Positions 33,874 through 42,249 of a stretch of DNA of 64,000 nucleotides are shown one piece after another. The stretch is from Alkalicoccus urumqiensis. GTDB lineage: Bacteria > Bacillota > Bacilli > Bacillales > Salisediminibacteriaceae. Under the pieces are notes generated by a model. It was not told where the DNA came from, searched no databases, and worked only from the letters and a program-made list of their open reading frames with translations. A program made the position numbers and the translations under genes. The stretch covers positions 62,001 through 126,000 of the forward strand of contig NZ_PVNS01000005.1 in assembly GCF_002993335.1 (NCBI RefSeq), in the 5' to 3' direction. Positions within the stretch are counted from its first letter, which is position 1; each line of letters opens with the position of its first letter.

Positions 33874-35721
33874 TTAGTTGGCCGATTCAATCTGCCATGC
33901 ACCGTTACGACGCGGATCGCCGCCGCCGTACATTCCGCTTACACGGCCTTCCTCATCGAGTACGAGACCGAGTGCTTGAATGCCTCCGTAGAATAACGGA
34001 GAAGAGTGGCGGACGACCGAATAATTCATCTCCCGCAGCCGTTCAGCTGCTTCGACAGGCATATCCTGGTCTTCCACGTAGACGACGTCATCTTCATTGT
34101 AGAAGCGTGGGAATTCGATCGCTTCCTGCAGCGTCATGCTTTCTCCGCTGTCATTCAATCCATATTCATAGCGCATCATCGTCTGGAAAAGAAGTGCCGG
34201 AATCCGTCTTCCTCCAGGTGTCCCCATACCGAGTACCGGCCGGCCGTTCTCTTCAAAAATGACCGGGGATACGAACGTACGCGGACGTTTGCCGGGCTCG
34301 TACCGGTTAATCGATTCATCGTCTTCACTGAAATTCGTCATCTGATTATTCAGGAAAAAGCCGTTTTCGTAAATACCGGAACCGAAAAATTCACCGAGGG
34401 AATGCGTAGCGGAAATCATCCGCCCATCCGGGTCCACAATGACAAAGTGTGTCGTGTTACGGGAATCGTTCTCCTCCCCTGGGGAATCAAAAAGATCACC
34501 GGTATCTGAAATTTCATCAAACGACATCTGACCAAGAAGACTGTCGATATAGCTTTCTTCTGTTAAGCGGCCGTGGTCAATATCATCAAAGTTAGGATCT
34601 CCAAGCTCATCGAGTCTACTCTCATACGTTACTTTCGATATTTCATTGATCATATGAATGTACTGATCTACGTAAGCCGGGTTAGAAACGAGTTCCTCCA
34701 GCGTCTGTTCTTCGGCTTCCGGCATAACCTCAGCGAGGGCACCGGAATTTTCAATGCGGTCTGCCAACTGAAGCGACTGGACCACGACGGCTCCTGATGA
34801 CGGAGATGGTCCGCCATATACAGTCTGATCGCCGATCTGTGCTTCGACCGGCTCCGCCGTCCCTGTTTCATACGCGGCGAAGTCTTCCATCGTAAATGCC
34901 AGTTCACTGCTCAGGTTCTCGGCAATCGGCCCTTCATAAAACGCGTCCGCTCCGTCCTGCTGAATCAGCTCGAGCGTCTGTGCCAACTCTTCCTGAACAA
35001 GCGTATCATTCACTTCCAGCACCTGGCCTCCCGGGAAGAAATTTTCACGTTCATCCGGTGTCATTTCCAATCTGCGGGTTGCATTTCCTGTCTGCTGATT
35101 AAAGACGTTTCCTGCCTGAAAGCCTTCGCGCGCTGTATCTACAGCCGGCTGCAGCAGTTCTTCCCAGGCGATCGTACCGTGCTCATCGTGAAGCTGCTGC
35201 ATCCCTTTCACCATGCCCGGTACAGCAATACCGCGTGTCGGCCAGTTCCCGCTTGTTGGGGCTGCCTCACGGTAGTCATAGGCGGTGGCTCCTTCGGATG
35301 GATCGTGAAGCAGCATGACGCCCCCGCCGCCGATGCCGGACCCGTAAGGTTCGACTACGCCGAGCATAAAGGAGACCGTAATCGCTGCATCAACGGCATT
35401 TCCGCCGTCTTCCATTACCTGCATACCTGCATCTGCAGCGAGCGGGTGAACGGAGCTGACGCCGTATGCTTCGATCGAGCCGGCGTCTTCGTTATTATTT
35501 GTTGATTCATTCTCGTTATCCGTGTCCGGTTCTTCCACCGGTTCGGTGTTCTCCGTATCAATATCGACACTTTCCACCTGACGTTCTTCAAATGCGGAGC
35601 TCGAGTACGGCTCCCGTAATGGATCAAATTCAGAGGAAAAATAAAAATTCCAGGCGATCAGTCCGGCAAAAATAAAGACGGCGGCGATATGTGTAATACG
35701 GAGATACGGTTTGTAATTCAT
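33874..35721 (-). CDS. ggt: Membrane-anchored gamma-glutamyltransferase (CapD/GGT-like)
   Basis: 615 residues. An N-terminal membrane anchor (about 9-30), an Asp/Glu/Asn-rich linker (about 40-85), then the Ntn-hydrolase GGT fold. The self-cleavage and nucleophile Thr is in RNTTHFVIVD (about 420); SLGEFFGSGI and GMGTPGGRRIPALLFQ follow in the small subunit. Its start overlaps the pgsA stop (ATGA). In pgs/cap operons such an enzyme trims, or in Bacillus anthracis covalently anchors, poly-gamma-glutamate. Which reaction this one does is not decided by sequence. Longer than soluble GGT because of the anchor and linker. Confidence 0.92.
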   Translation of the reverse strand: MNYKPYLRITHIAAVFIFAGLIAWNFYFSSEFDPLREPYSSSAFEERQVESVDIDTENTEPVEEPDTDNENESTNNNEDAGSIEAYGVSSVHPLAADAGMQVMEDGGNAVDAAITVSFMLGVVEPYGSGIGGGGVMLLHDPSEGATAYDYREAAPTSGNWPTRGIAVPGMVKGMQQLHDEHGTIAWEELLQPAVDTAREGFQAGNVFNQQTGNATRRLEMTPDERENFFPGGQVLEVNDTLVQEELAQTLELIQQDGADAFYEGPIAENLSSELAFTMEDFAAYETGTAEPVEAQIGDQTVYGGPSPSSGAVVVQSLQLADRIENSGALAEVMPEAEEQTLEELVSNPAYVDQYIHMINEISKVTYESRLDELGDPNFDDIDHGRLTEESYIDSLLGQMSFDEISDTGDLFDSPGEENDSRNTTHFVIVDPDGRMISATHSLGEFFGSGIYENGFFLNNQMTNFSEDDESINRYEPGKRPRTFVSPVIFEENGRPVLGMGTPGGRRIPALLFQTMMRYEYGLNDSGESMTLQEAIEFPRFYNEDDVVYVEDQDMPVEAAERLREMNYSVVRHSSPLFYGGIQALGLVLDEEGRVSGMYGGGDPRRNGAWQIESAN

Positions 35722-36998
35722 GATTCTTCCTGGCCTCCCTGTTCGTCAAAAACGCCGGCCGCGTCCAGGTCGATCTTCAACCGGCCGTCTTCCACACGCC
35801 ATAGGTCACTGTCCAGTTCTTTCCGGAGTGTGCGGTAGATCCGGAAATCGTAATAGGATTTCATCGGACCGGCCGTCTCCCGCGGCATCGTTTCGTTGAT
35901 ACGCATCGGTACAAAAGACAGTTCGCGGCCTCCGTCATCAAGAAAATCAAGCTGGGCAATAACCGATTCCTTTGTCCGGGTCCAGCCCTGATCAAAGACG
36001 AAGTTGCCGAGGCTGTTCATGACAATCGCTCTATTGCCGTCCACCCCTTCTGTTATCGTGACCGGCTCCAGCACGTGGGAGTGGTGTCCGATGATGACAT
36101 CTGCGCCGTAGTTTGCCATGTACTGAGCAAGTTCTTCCTGCTCCTCGTTGTAGCCGACCTGATACTCGTCGCCCCAATGAACGTGGACCATCATGATATC
36201 GACACCGTCACCGCCTTCTTCCTCCGGCAGTTTTGCCTCCTGAAGACGTTCACGCAGAAGCGTCAGTCCGATATATTCACGGGTAAACACACCACCCACG
36301 TAGTCGGACGCACTGAATCCCTGTACAAAAACATCCGTAAACCCTAAAATTCCAAAGCGCGTCCCGTCTTCAGCTTCGAACGTGGAAACACGCGTTGCAT
36401 CAATCGCTCCGTTTTCCACTTCCTCTTCGTCCAGGTTCAGCGCATCGCCGATCCCGAGAATCTCTACATCCGAATCCCGGAACGCATCCAGTGTTCCCTG
36501 AAGCGATAAGTCACCGAAATCGAGTGCGTGGTTATTCGCCACACTCACTGAATCGAAGCCGGCATTCTCAAGAGCTCCGACTGCATCCGGGCGTGCGTAT
36601 AAATGAATATCTTTGTTCTCCAGCTCTGCGTCATCCATCTCTTCTTCCACTTCCGGATCCTGATCATCCAGAATCGGTGACTCGAAATTCCCGGTAACAT
36701 AATCCGACTGTTCAAAGAAGGGATTTATGTAGCGGAACACTCTGTCCACCGGTTCCCCGCTCTGATCCACGGCATCGCGCACGTGACGTCCCATCATCAT
36801 ATCGCCGACCATGGAAATGCGGTATTCCACATTATCGGGGCGCGTCTCTTCGGGTTCCTCCCCGAATACAAACCAGCTGTATCCGAAAAGAGGAACAAGG
36901 AGAACAGCCAGTACAATAACGGAGTCTCTGAGCGCATGACGTTTATGCCGGAGCTGAAACAGTTTCATCCGCTCCTGAAAACTTAAGTTTTTTTCCAT
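35718..36998 (-). CDS. pgsA: Poly-gamma-glutamate synthesis protein PgsA (CapA)
   Basis: 426 residues with one N-terminal membrane helix (about 24-44) and an extracellular metallophosphatase-like PGA_cap domain: ISMVGDMMMGRHV, VTGNFESPI, NNHALDFG, VHVHWGDEY and GHHSHVLEP. CapA/PgsA is needed for polymer export and synthase assembly. It starts 42 bases after pgsC and overlaps the GGT gene. Confidence 0.95.
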   Translation of the reverse strand: MEKNLSFQERMKLFQLRHKRHALRDSVIVLAVLLVPLFGYSWFVFGEEPEETRPDNVEYRISMVGDMMMGRHVRDAVDQSGEPVDRVFRYINPFFEQSDYVTGNFESPILDDQDPEVEEEMDDAELENKDIHLYARPDAVGALENAGFDSVSVANNHALDFGDLSLQGTLDAFRDSDVEILGIGDALNLDEEEVENGAIDATRVSTFEAEDGTRFGILGFTDVFVQGFSASDYVGGVFTREYIGLTLLRERLQEAKLPEEEGGDGVDIMMVHVHWGDEYQVGYNEEQEELAQYMANYGADVIIGHHSHVLEPVTITEGVDGNRAIVMNSLGNFVFDQGWTRTKESVIAQLDFLDDGGRELSFVPMRINETMPRETAGPMKSYYDFRIYRTLRKELDSDLWRVEDGRLKIDLDAAGVFDEQGGQEES

Positions 36999-37040
36999 AC
37001 TTGTCCTTCACCCGTTCTATTAAAAACTACTCCTGTGTCT

Positions 37041-37490
37041 CTACAGAAGGTGGAACACGCTGATAATGACAAAAGTGACAAACGCAATGACAAGGGTCGA
37101 TGAGAACGTCGGCAGAACGCCCTGCTTCTGGATCGAGTTCGCGATCAGCCCCGGTACGATAACACCGATTCCCCGGAGCTCAAACGTCTCAAATAATATA
37201 TACGGAAACGAAAAGTCTGCAGCCATTTTCAATAGAATACCTACTGCAAGCATCGCACCAAATTTTCTTCTTCCATACAGAACTGTCATGCGGCCGATCA
37301 CCTGTGTCACGACCAGATATGTAACAATACTGATGGCTGCCACAACAACCAGATAGAGCAGCTGGTCAAAAACGAGCGCTAAATAACCGGGAACAACGAG
37401 TCCCGCGGGAACGATGCCTGTTTTCTCCGCATACAGCAGAGAAAGCAGAACACCGACCACTATCGCAATGTATAAATCTGTACCAAACAA
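37041..37490 (-). CDS. pgsC: Poly-gamma-glutamate synthesis protein PgsC (CapC)
   Basis: 149 residues, the usual size, with four to five membrane helices. The family start MFGTDLYIAIVVGVLLSLL and the VVPGYLALVFDQ and GVIVPGLIANSIQKQG blocks are typical. Partner of PgsB in the synthase complex. AGGAG is present before the ATG. A 10-bp hairpin lies between pgsB and pgsC. Confidence 0.96.
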   Translation of the reverse strand: MFGTDLYIAIVVGVLLSLLYAEKTGIVPAGLVVPGYLALVFDQLLYLVVVAAISIVTYLVVTQVIGRMTVLYGRRKFGAMLAVGILLKMAADFSFPYILFETFELRGIGVIVPGLIANSIQKQGVLPTFSSTLVIAFVTFVIISVFHLL

Positions 37491-37531
37491 CCTGCGCCAA
37501 CTCCTTTTTTCTTAAATAAACGTGCCTGTAT

Positions 37532-37556
37532 TGTGGACAGGTATGTCCTGTCCACA
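37532..37556 (-). other. Intercistronic hairpin pgsB-pgsC
   Basis: TGTGGACAGG and CCTGTCCACA, a perfect 10-bp stem with a 5-base loop, begins 4 bases after the pgsB stop and ends about 40 bases before pgsC. No T-tract; possible RNase-protection or subunit-ratio element. Confidence 0.55.
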
Positions 37557-37560
37557 TGGT

Positions 37561-38805
37561 CTACGAGTGCTGTTCTGCCACCTGTCTGGACCGGGAGGCC
37601 GTTACTTTCCTTTTTTCGCGGCGGCTCCCTTGAGAGCTGCTTATTTCTTCAAACGCTTCTGCCAGCTCCTCACCGCCGCCGTGAATGTTGCCCACGCCGA
37701 ACACAGCAGAACCGTCCGGAAGATTCTGTACTTCGCGGATCACAGCAGAGGCAGGTTCTTTCTCCATGTTCTTCACGCTGCCGGCCTGAATGTCTCCGCG
37801 TTCTACCGCTTCGACGACCGGATTTGTAATTTTTCCAGTTAAAATCAACGTATCGATGTTCATTTTCGGCAGCACGTCCTCCGCAAACTGAATCGTCCGC
37901 TCCACCCGGTCTTCCCGGCAGTTCATAATGACAGCACGGTGTTCAGCCGGGAAATCGCTTTGAATCTTATCCCAGATTGCGAGTGTCGAGGAAGCATCGT
38001 TTGCGGCAAATCCGTTGAAGAAGTGGCTCGGCTCCATGCTGCTTCCAAAACGGTGAATCCGCATCGCGCCAGGGTCCACGGGTGCTTTCAGCATACCGTT
38101 CATGGCTGTCTCCCGGTCGATGCCGAGAATATCCGCCACGGCAAGCCCTATCGCTGCGTTCTCCGCAAACATCATATATGGGAACTGCTGAAGATAGTCA
38201 TCTGTAATGGATTCCGTGGAGAAGAAAACTACTTCTGATCCCCGCTGTTCTGCCGCACGCCGGAAAAAACGCGAGTATTTCGTTTCCGGCATAACGACAT
38301 ATCCATTCTTCGGAATCGTCCGGCTGAATGACTCTGCAATTTGATCGAGCGTCGGCCCCATAACATCCAGGTGATCCTCCACAATGTTTGTAATGACCGT
38401 GATCTGCGGTTTCACAAAGTCGGTTTCAAACACCTGCTGGTATTCCGGATTTACGGCCATGCACTCTACAACGAACGTATCTACATTCCGTTTGGCTGCT
38501 TTTTTTGTCATAATTTTCTGCTCGGAAATGTTGGCTCCCTGCAGACTGCGTGTAATCGGTTCTTCTTCTTCGCGGTCCCAGTAAAAGAGACGCGGGGACG
38601 TTCCCGTCGTTTTGCCGGCAGCACGTCTTCCATCTTCTTTTACAATCCCCATAATCAACCGCGTAACTGTGGATTTACCACGTATCCCGTTGACGAGAAT
38701 TCTCGTATTGATCCGGTCGATGTGACGTGACATCATCCGGCGTTCCCGCACACCGACATAAAGTATAAATGCGGCGAGAATACCGACATATGCTAATTCA
38801 TGCAT
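37561..38805 (-). CDS. pgsB: Poly-gamma-glutamate synthase PgsB (CapB)
   Basis: ATP-dependent amide ligase of 414 residues, Mur-ligase related. An N-terminal hydrophobic segment (about 3-18), P-loop GIRGKSTVTRL (about 37-47), VECMAVNPEYQ, TNIVEDHLDVMG and the NCREDRVERT segment are conserved. It polymerises glutamate through gamma-carboxyl bonds on the inner membrane face. The start is ATG 38805, with AGGAGG 6-7 bases upstream; the frame stays open for 33 more codons without similarity. First gene of pgsBCA-ggt. Confidence 0.96.
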   Translation of the reverse strand: MHELAYVGILAAFILYVGVRERRMMSRHIDRINTRILVNGIRGKSTVTRLIMGIVKEDGRRAAGKTTGTSPRLFYWDREEEEPITRSLQGANISEQKIMTKKAAKRNVDTFVVECMAVNPEYQQVFETDFVKPQITVITNIVEDHLDVMGPTLDQIAESFSRTIPKNGYVVMPETKYSRFFRRAAEQRGSEVVFFSTESITDDYLQQFPYMMFAENAAIGLAVADILGIDRETAMNGMLKAPVDPGAMRIHRFGSSMEPSHFFNGFAANDASSTLAIWDKIQSDFPAEHRAVIMNCREDRVERTIQFAEDVLPKMNIDTLILTGKITNPVVEAVERGDIQAGSVKNMEKEPASAVIREVQNLPDGSAVFGVGNIHGGGEELAEAFEEISSSQGSRREKRKVTASRSRQVAEQHS

Positions 38806-38913
38806 TCCTTTACCTCCTGGCTGCTTTCCTGGTCGAAACAGCGATTCCTGTTTAACCGTAATACCCTTCCTGCGGCAGGAAAAAACCTGTTCTCTTGCCT
38901 GCACAGCATTTCT

Positions 38914-38919
38914 ATTATA
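38914..38919 (-). promoter_or_regulatory. Possible -10 box of the pgs operon
   Basis: TATAAT on the minus strand about 110 bases before pgsB; only a weak -35 (ATTCAA, spacer 17) is seen, so an activator may be needed. Confidence 0.35.
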
Positions 38920-39048
38920 CCGTTATTCTGCTACCCTTGAATAGAAAGATTGTCGAAAAAATCTCTGGCAATCTCAAAGCCGGTCCCTATTGCCGGCAAT
39001 TCTGCCAATTATCGGCGCATATCTGTTCCACATACAGGAGGATGAACG

Positions 39049-39672
39049 ATGGATTTTCCAATCCTTATTCTTACAGCTGTCGACAAAGAACGTGAGGCAG
39101 TCAAAAAAGCTGTTTCAGAGGATCCGCGTTTCATAACAGACGTGTGCGGATTCGGTCCCGTTCAGGCAGCGGTGAAAACAGGCGCTTCCATACAGAAATA
39201 CCGGCCGAAGGCAGTCATCAACGCAGGCATTGCCGGAGCATATCCCGGCCGCGGCGACATCGGCGGTATTTTCACGGCCTCCGCTTCCGTATTTGATGAT
39301 CTCGGTGCAGAGACAGCGGAAGAAAGACTAAGCCCGGAAACGCTAGGCTTCGGTACGTCCAGATGGGAACGCTCCTCTTTTTTTAATGAATATCCCTTTC
39401 CCGCACCGAGCACAGAAATACTCACCGTTTCGCTTGCCACCGGCACAACGGCATCCATGGAGAGCCGCATGAAGCGGCATCCAGAGGCTGCATTAGAAGC
39501 AATGGAAGGAGCCGGCTGCGCAGCTGCCTGTAAACACGCGGGCGTTCCATTTATGGAAGTACGGTCCGTATCGAACATGAGCGGTGCACGCAGCGAGCAG
39601 CGCTGGGAACTTGATACCGCACTTGATGTGCTGACAGAAACATTTATCCGATGGAAGGAGACGTTACAATGA
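39049..39672 (+). CDS. mqnB: Futalosine hydrolase MqnB
   Basis: 207 residues, nucleoside phosphorylase fold, splitting futalosine (or 6-amino-6-deoxyfutalosine in some pathways) to release the base in menaquinone synthesis. Blocks ILTAVDKEREAV, GFGPVQAAVKTG, VINAGIAGAYPG and EVRSVSNMSG are family features. AGGAGG precedes the ATG. It overlaps mqnD by 4 bases, which supports the assignment over MTA/SAH nucleosidase. Confidence 0.9.
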   Translation: MDFPILILTAVDKEREAVKKAVSEDPRFITDVCGFGPVQAAVKTGASIQKYRPKAVINAGIAGAYPGRGDIGGIFTASASVFDDLGAETAEERLSPETLGFGTSRWERSSFFNEYPFPAPSTEILTVSLATGTTASMESRMKRHPEAALEAMEGAGCAAACKHAGVPFMEVRSVSNMSGARSEQRWELDTALDVLTETFIRWKETLQ

Positions 39673-40532
39673 AGTCGATTGCTTTTTCGCCCTGTCCGAA
39701 CGACACGTTTATTTTTCACGACCTGGTGCATGGCCGTGTACCGGGGTTCGATACCCTGGACGTGACCTATGCCGATATCGATAAAACGAACAACTGGGCG
39801 TACGAGAAGAGCGGCCCGGACGTCATGAAAATTTCGTTTGCTGCTCTTCCTTATGCGCTTCCCCACTATCAGCTGCTTCAATGCGGCGGCGCTCTCGGAA
39901 GGGGCTGCGGACCGCTCGTTTTAACAAAAGAACCGGCGGATTCGCTTTCGCTCAGTGGAAAAAAAGTAGCCGTACCGAGCGAGCGTTCCACAGCGTTCAT
40001 GCTGTTTAAACTATGGCAGAAGCAGCATACTTCCGGGCCTGCCGCAGAAACCATCGTCATGCCGTTTGATGAGATTATGCCTGCGGTTCAGGAAGGCCGG
40101 GTCGATGCAGGACTTGTCATTCACGAAGCCCGGTTTACCTACCAGAACTACGGCCTTCACTGCCTCACCGATCTCGGGGAATGGTGGGAAGAGGACACCG
40201 GCACACCGATTCCGCTCGGCGTCATTATTGCAGCGCCCGGTGTGGACACAGAAAAACTTGCAGCAGGTATCCGGACTTCCCTCGCGCAGGCTTGGGCTGA
40301 TCCCGGGCGGAGCCGAGCCTATGTCATGGAACATGCACAGGAAATGTCCGAAGACGTCGCACAGTCCCATATCGATCTTTATGTAAATGAATTTTCTATG
40401 GCACTCGGCAGCACAGGCCGCGCGGCGGTCGAATCCCTTCTGAAGCGCGCTGCGGAGGAAGGGCTCGTTCCAGAAATCGACTGGGATAAGGCTTGGCAGA
40501 AAAAAACGGCCCTGGAAAACCATGATTCTTAA
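39669..40532 (+). CDS. mqnD: 1,4-dihydroxy-6-naphthoate synthase MqnD
   Basis: 287 residues, periplasmic-binding-protein-like fold. It turns cyclic dehypoxanthinyl futalosine into 1,4-dihydroxy-6-naphthoate. Signature FSPCPNDTFIFHDLVHG at the start, KISFAALPY, and the catalytic His in GLVIHEARFTY. The start ATG 39669 has AAGGAG upstream and overlaps the mqnB stop as ATGA. mqnA, mqnC and mqnE are not in the window. Confidence 0.94.
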   Translation: MKSIAFSPCPNDTFIFHDLVHGRVPGFDTLDVTYADIDKTNNWAYEKSGPDVMKISFAALPYALPHYQLLQCGGALGRGCGPLVLTKEPADSLSLSGKKVAVPSERSTAFMLFKLWQKQHTSGPAAETIVMPFDEIMPAVQEGRVDAGLVIHEARFTYQNYGLHCLTDLGEWWEEDTGTPIPLGVIIAAPGVDTEKLAAGIRTSLAQAWADPGRSRAYVMEHAQEMSEDVAQSHIDLYVNEFSMALGSTGRAAVESLLKRAAEEGLVPEIDWDKAWQKKTALENHDS

Positions 40533-40565
40533 AAATAATTTTCTCCGGACAACCACACAGAAAGA

Positions 40566-40600
40566 GATGCCCGTTATCGTCATGACGGGCATCCCTTTTT
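40566..40600 (+). terminator. Intrinsic terminator of mqnBD
   Basis: GATGCCCGT / ACGGGCATC stem followed by CCTTTTT. Confidence 0.85.
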
Positions 40601-40619
40601 ATTAAGAGGATATTTATTT

Positions 40620-41078
40620 TCACCTGCTTGAAGGGGTCCAGTCTTCCTGGTGACTCCCATCATGCTTGAAGATTTCCACGCGCGTTTCTTTGTTCTCCGC
40701 AATTTCCTTCGCCCGATTCACCGCATCTTCCTTTTTATCAAACACATCGGAAGCTTGTTCTGCACTCCGGGTGCGGACAGCCCAGCCATTTTCATGCGGT
40801 TCAACGAGCACATTTTTTTCGTTCAGCTCCGGCCGCGCCGAGCTGTCTCCGTCTGCCTGCTTAATTTCTTTCTGCGACGCCTGCTCCAGCTCTTTTTTCT
40901 CCTGCTCCGACGCATCTTCATGCCATTTTTTAGCCTGCTCTGTAGCAATCGGAATAGCGTCCCCTTCCTTGTAGCCTTCCTCCAGCATCGTGTTTGCAAT
41001 ATCAATCGCTTTTTTCCGGACGAGCGTCGGAAGATTTTTTAGAGAGGACGGATAGTCGTTCATTGTCCATGGCATCAT
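40620..41078 (-). CDS. ChaB-like/DUF2188 stress-type protein
   Basis: 152 residues, soluble and very charged. N-terminal helical part (about 1-60: MNDYPSSLKNLPTLVRKKAIDIAN, with a KKWHED end) resembles ChaB-like cation-regulation small proteins; C-terminal part (about 90-145: HENGWAVRTRSAEQASDVFDKKEDAVNRAKEIAENK) is DUF2188. Such proteins are common in Bacillus stress regulons, and a sigma-B-like promoter lies upstream. AGGAGG precedes two successive ATG codons. Function unknown. Confidence 0.82.
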   Translation of the reverse strand: MMPWTMNDYPSSLKNLPTLVRKKAIDIANTMLEEGYKEGDAIPIATEQAKKWHEDASEQEKKELEQASQKEIKQADGDSSARPELNEKNVLVEPHENGWAVRTRSAEQASDVFDKKEDAVNRAKEIAENKETRVEIFKHDGSHQEDWTPSSR

Positions 41079-41109
41079 GCATACCTCCTGTTCAATTGTT
41101 TCTTTTCTT

Positions 41110-41134
41110 TTTCCCAGAATTTCTCTTTCTAAAC
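41110..41134 (-). promoter_or_regulatory. Sigma-B-like promoter of the DUF2188 gene
   Basis: Minus strand GTTTAG (41134-41129), 13 bases, GGGAAA (41115-41110), close to the sigma-B consensus GTTTAA / GGGWAW. Confidence 0.5.
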
Positions 41135-41145
41135 GACAATACGGT

Positions 41146-41172
41146 GTTTGCCCTTTCCTATTTATTGGGTAG
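41146..41172 (+). promoter_or_regulatory. Possible sigma-B-like promoter of the Cys-rich protein gene
   Basis: GTTTGC (41146-41151), 15 bases, GGGTAG (41167-41172). A small palindrome CCAGCC-C-GGCTGG follows at 41182-41194. Confidence 0.35.
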
Positions 41173-41235
41173 AGTTCTGTACCAGCCCGGCTGGAGAATC
41201 AGCAGGGAAGTATATTTTTACAGGAGGAGATATAC

Positions 41236-41565
41236 ATGAATATGACGCAGCGGGAAGAATTGATGAAGACGCTCCACGAATGTATGGAAGCGTGCAATTA
41301 CTGCTATGATGCGTGTCTTCAGGAAGATGATGTAAACATGATGGCGAACTGCATCCGGACGGACCGGGAATGTGCCGATTTCTGTGGATACACCGAGCAG
41401 GCCCTGGCCCGGGATACTCCGTTTGCTGAAGAACTGCTCCGTGCCTGTGCGGTTATCTGCCGTGCCTGTGCTGATGAATGCCGGCAGCATGACCATGACC
41501 ACTGTAAGTACTGCGCAGAGAAATGCGAAAAGTGTGAAGAAGCCTGCCTCGCATTTACTGCGTAA
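41236..41565 (+). CDS. Four-helix copper storage-type protein (Csp/DUF326)
   Basis: 109 residues with 16 cysteines spaced i, i+3/4 along four helices (for example CMEACNYCYDAC, CAVICRACADEC, CKYCAEKCEKCEEAC) plus His, the pattern of Csp copper-storing four-helix bundles. Binds many Cu(I) ions inside the bundle in characterised members. No signal peptide, so a cytosolic Csp3-like type. AGGAGG 8 bases before the ATG. Monocistronic. Confidence 0.92.
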   Translation: MNMTQREELMKTLHECMEACNYCYDACLQEDDVNMMANCIRTDRECADFCGYTEQALARDTPFAEELLRACAVICRACADECRQHDHDHCKYCAEKCEKCEEACLAFTA

Positions 41566-41572
41566 GTCTGCC

Positions 41573-41612
41573 GAAAAAACGCTCCGGGAGCAACATTCCC
41601 GGAGCGTTTTTG
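41573..41612. terminator. Bidirectional intrinsic terminator
   Basis: AAAAAACGCTCCGGGA pairs with TCCCGGAGCGTTTTT; perfect stem with 7-base loop between convergent genes. Confidence 0.92.
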
Positions 41613-41789
41613 TTATTTATCGGTATCTCCTGTTTTCCGCTGCCGTATTTTCGTGACGATCTGAACGACAAATCCGGCCAGTGCAAAGGCAATGGCGAGA
41701 TAAATAAACCCCGTACTCTCCAAAAGAACCGCTGCTGCAATCGACATCAGTCCGAGAATACTCAGTACTCCCTGCAGGGCAAGGTACAT
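41613..41789 (-). CDS. 58-residue two-helix membrane protein
   Basis: A short frame with an excellent ribosome site (GAGGAGGG, 7 bases before ATG 41789). The product has two hydrophobic helices (about 2-23 and 28-47) and a charged tail rich in Lys/Arg/Asp. It lies 13 bases after the next upstream gene, also a small membrane protein, so the two are likely cotranscribed. No family recognised. Confidence 0.75.
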   Translation of the reverse strand: MYLALQGVLSILGLMSIAAAVLLESTGFIYLAIAFALAGFVVQIVTKIRQRKTGDTDK

Positions 41790-41802
41790 AGACAGCCCTC
41801 CT

Positions 41803-42114
41803 CTATATCAAGATAATTCCCATCGGAACGAACGTACATAGAATGCCACCGGCGAGAAGCCATTTTCTCCACCCCGGCGGCATCGGCCCCTGTCCGGTCC
41901 ACTTCTCCCACGAGCGTTGAAACAGCGTACGGTACAAAAGATAGGCAAAGGCCAGAATACCGAACATCTGCGATACGAAGTAAATCTGTGTCTCCCCGTC
42001 ACTCATCCCTTCCAGTCCGTCCAGCCCGAGTATAAACGCATTGAGAATGCTGTAGAGGACGAGAAGAGCAAACAGCAGAAGCGCCGCTTTCAGCATTTCT
42101 AAAAAAGCCTGCAT
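41803..42114 (-). CDS. Unknown small membrane protein (three helices)
   Basis: 103 residues with hydrophobic segments at about 5-30, 45-63 and 82-103, and a basic, Trp-rich loop (SWEKWTGQGPMPPGWRKW). AAAGGAG lies 12 bases before the ATG. Forms a two-gene unit with the 58-residue protein downstream. No family recognised. Confidence 0.75.
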   Translation of the reverse strand: MQAFLEMLKAALLLFALLVLYSILNAFILGLDGLEGMSDGETQIYFVSQMFGILAFAYLLYRTLFQRSWEKWTGQGPMPPGWRKWLLAGGILCTFVPMGIILI

Positions 42115-42249
42115 GATCCGCGTCTCCTTTCCTCATCCAGTGTATGCAATTTGCTTTCCTGGAGCAAGCCCTGCTTCAGAATGTATGAGAAAAGCAATAT
42201 ACGCTCATTTCTGTCATAATAGAAAGTATCAATGCAGTGAGGTGATAAT

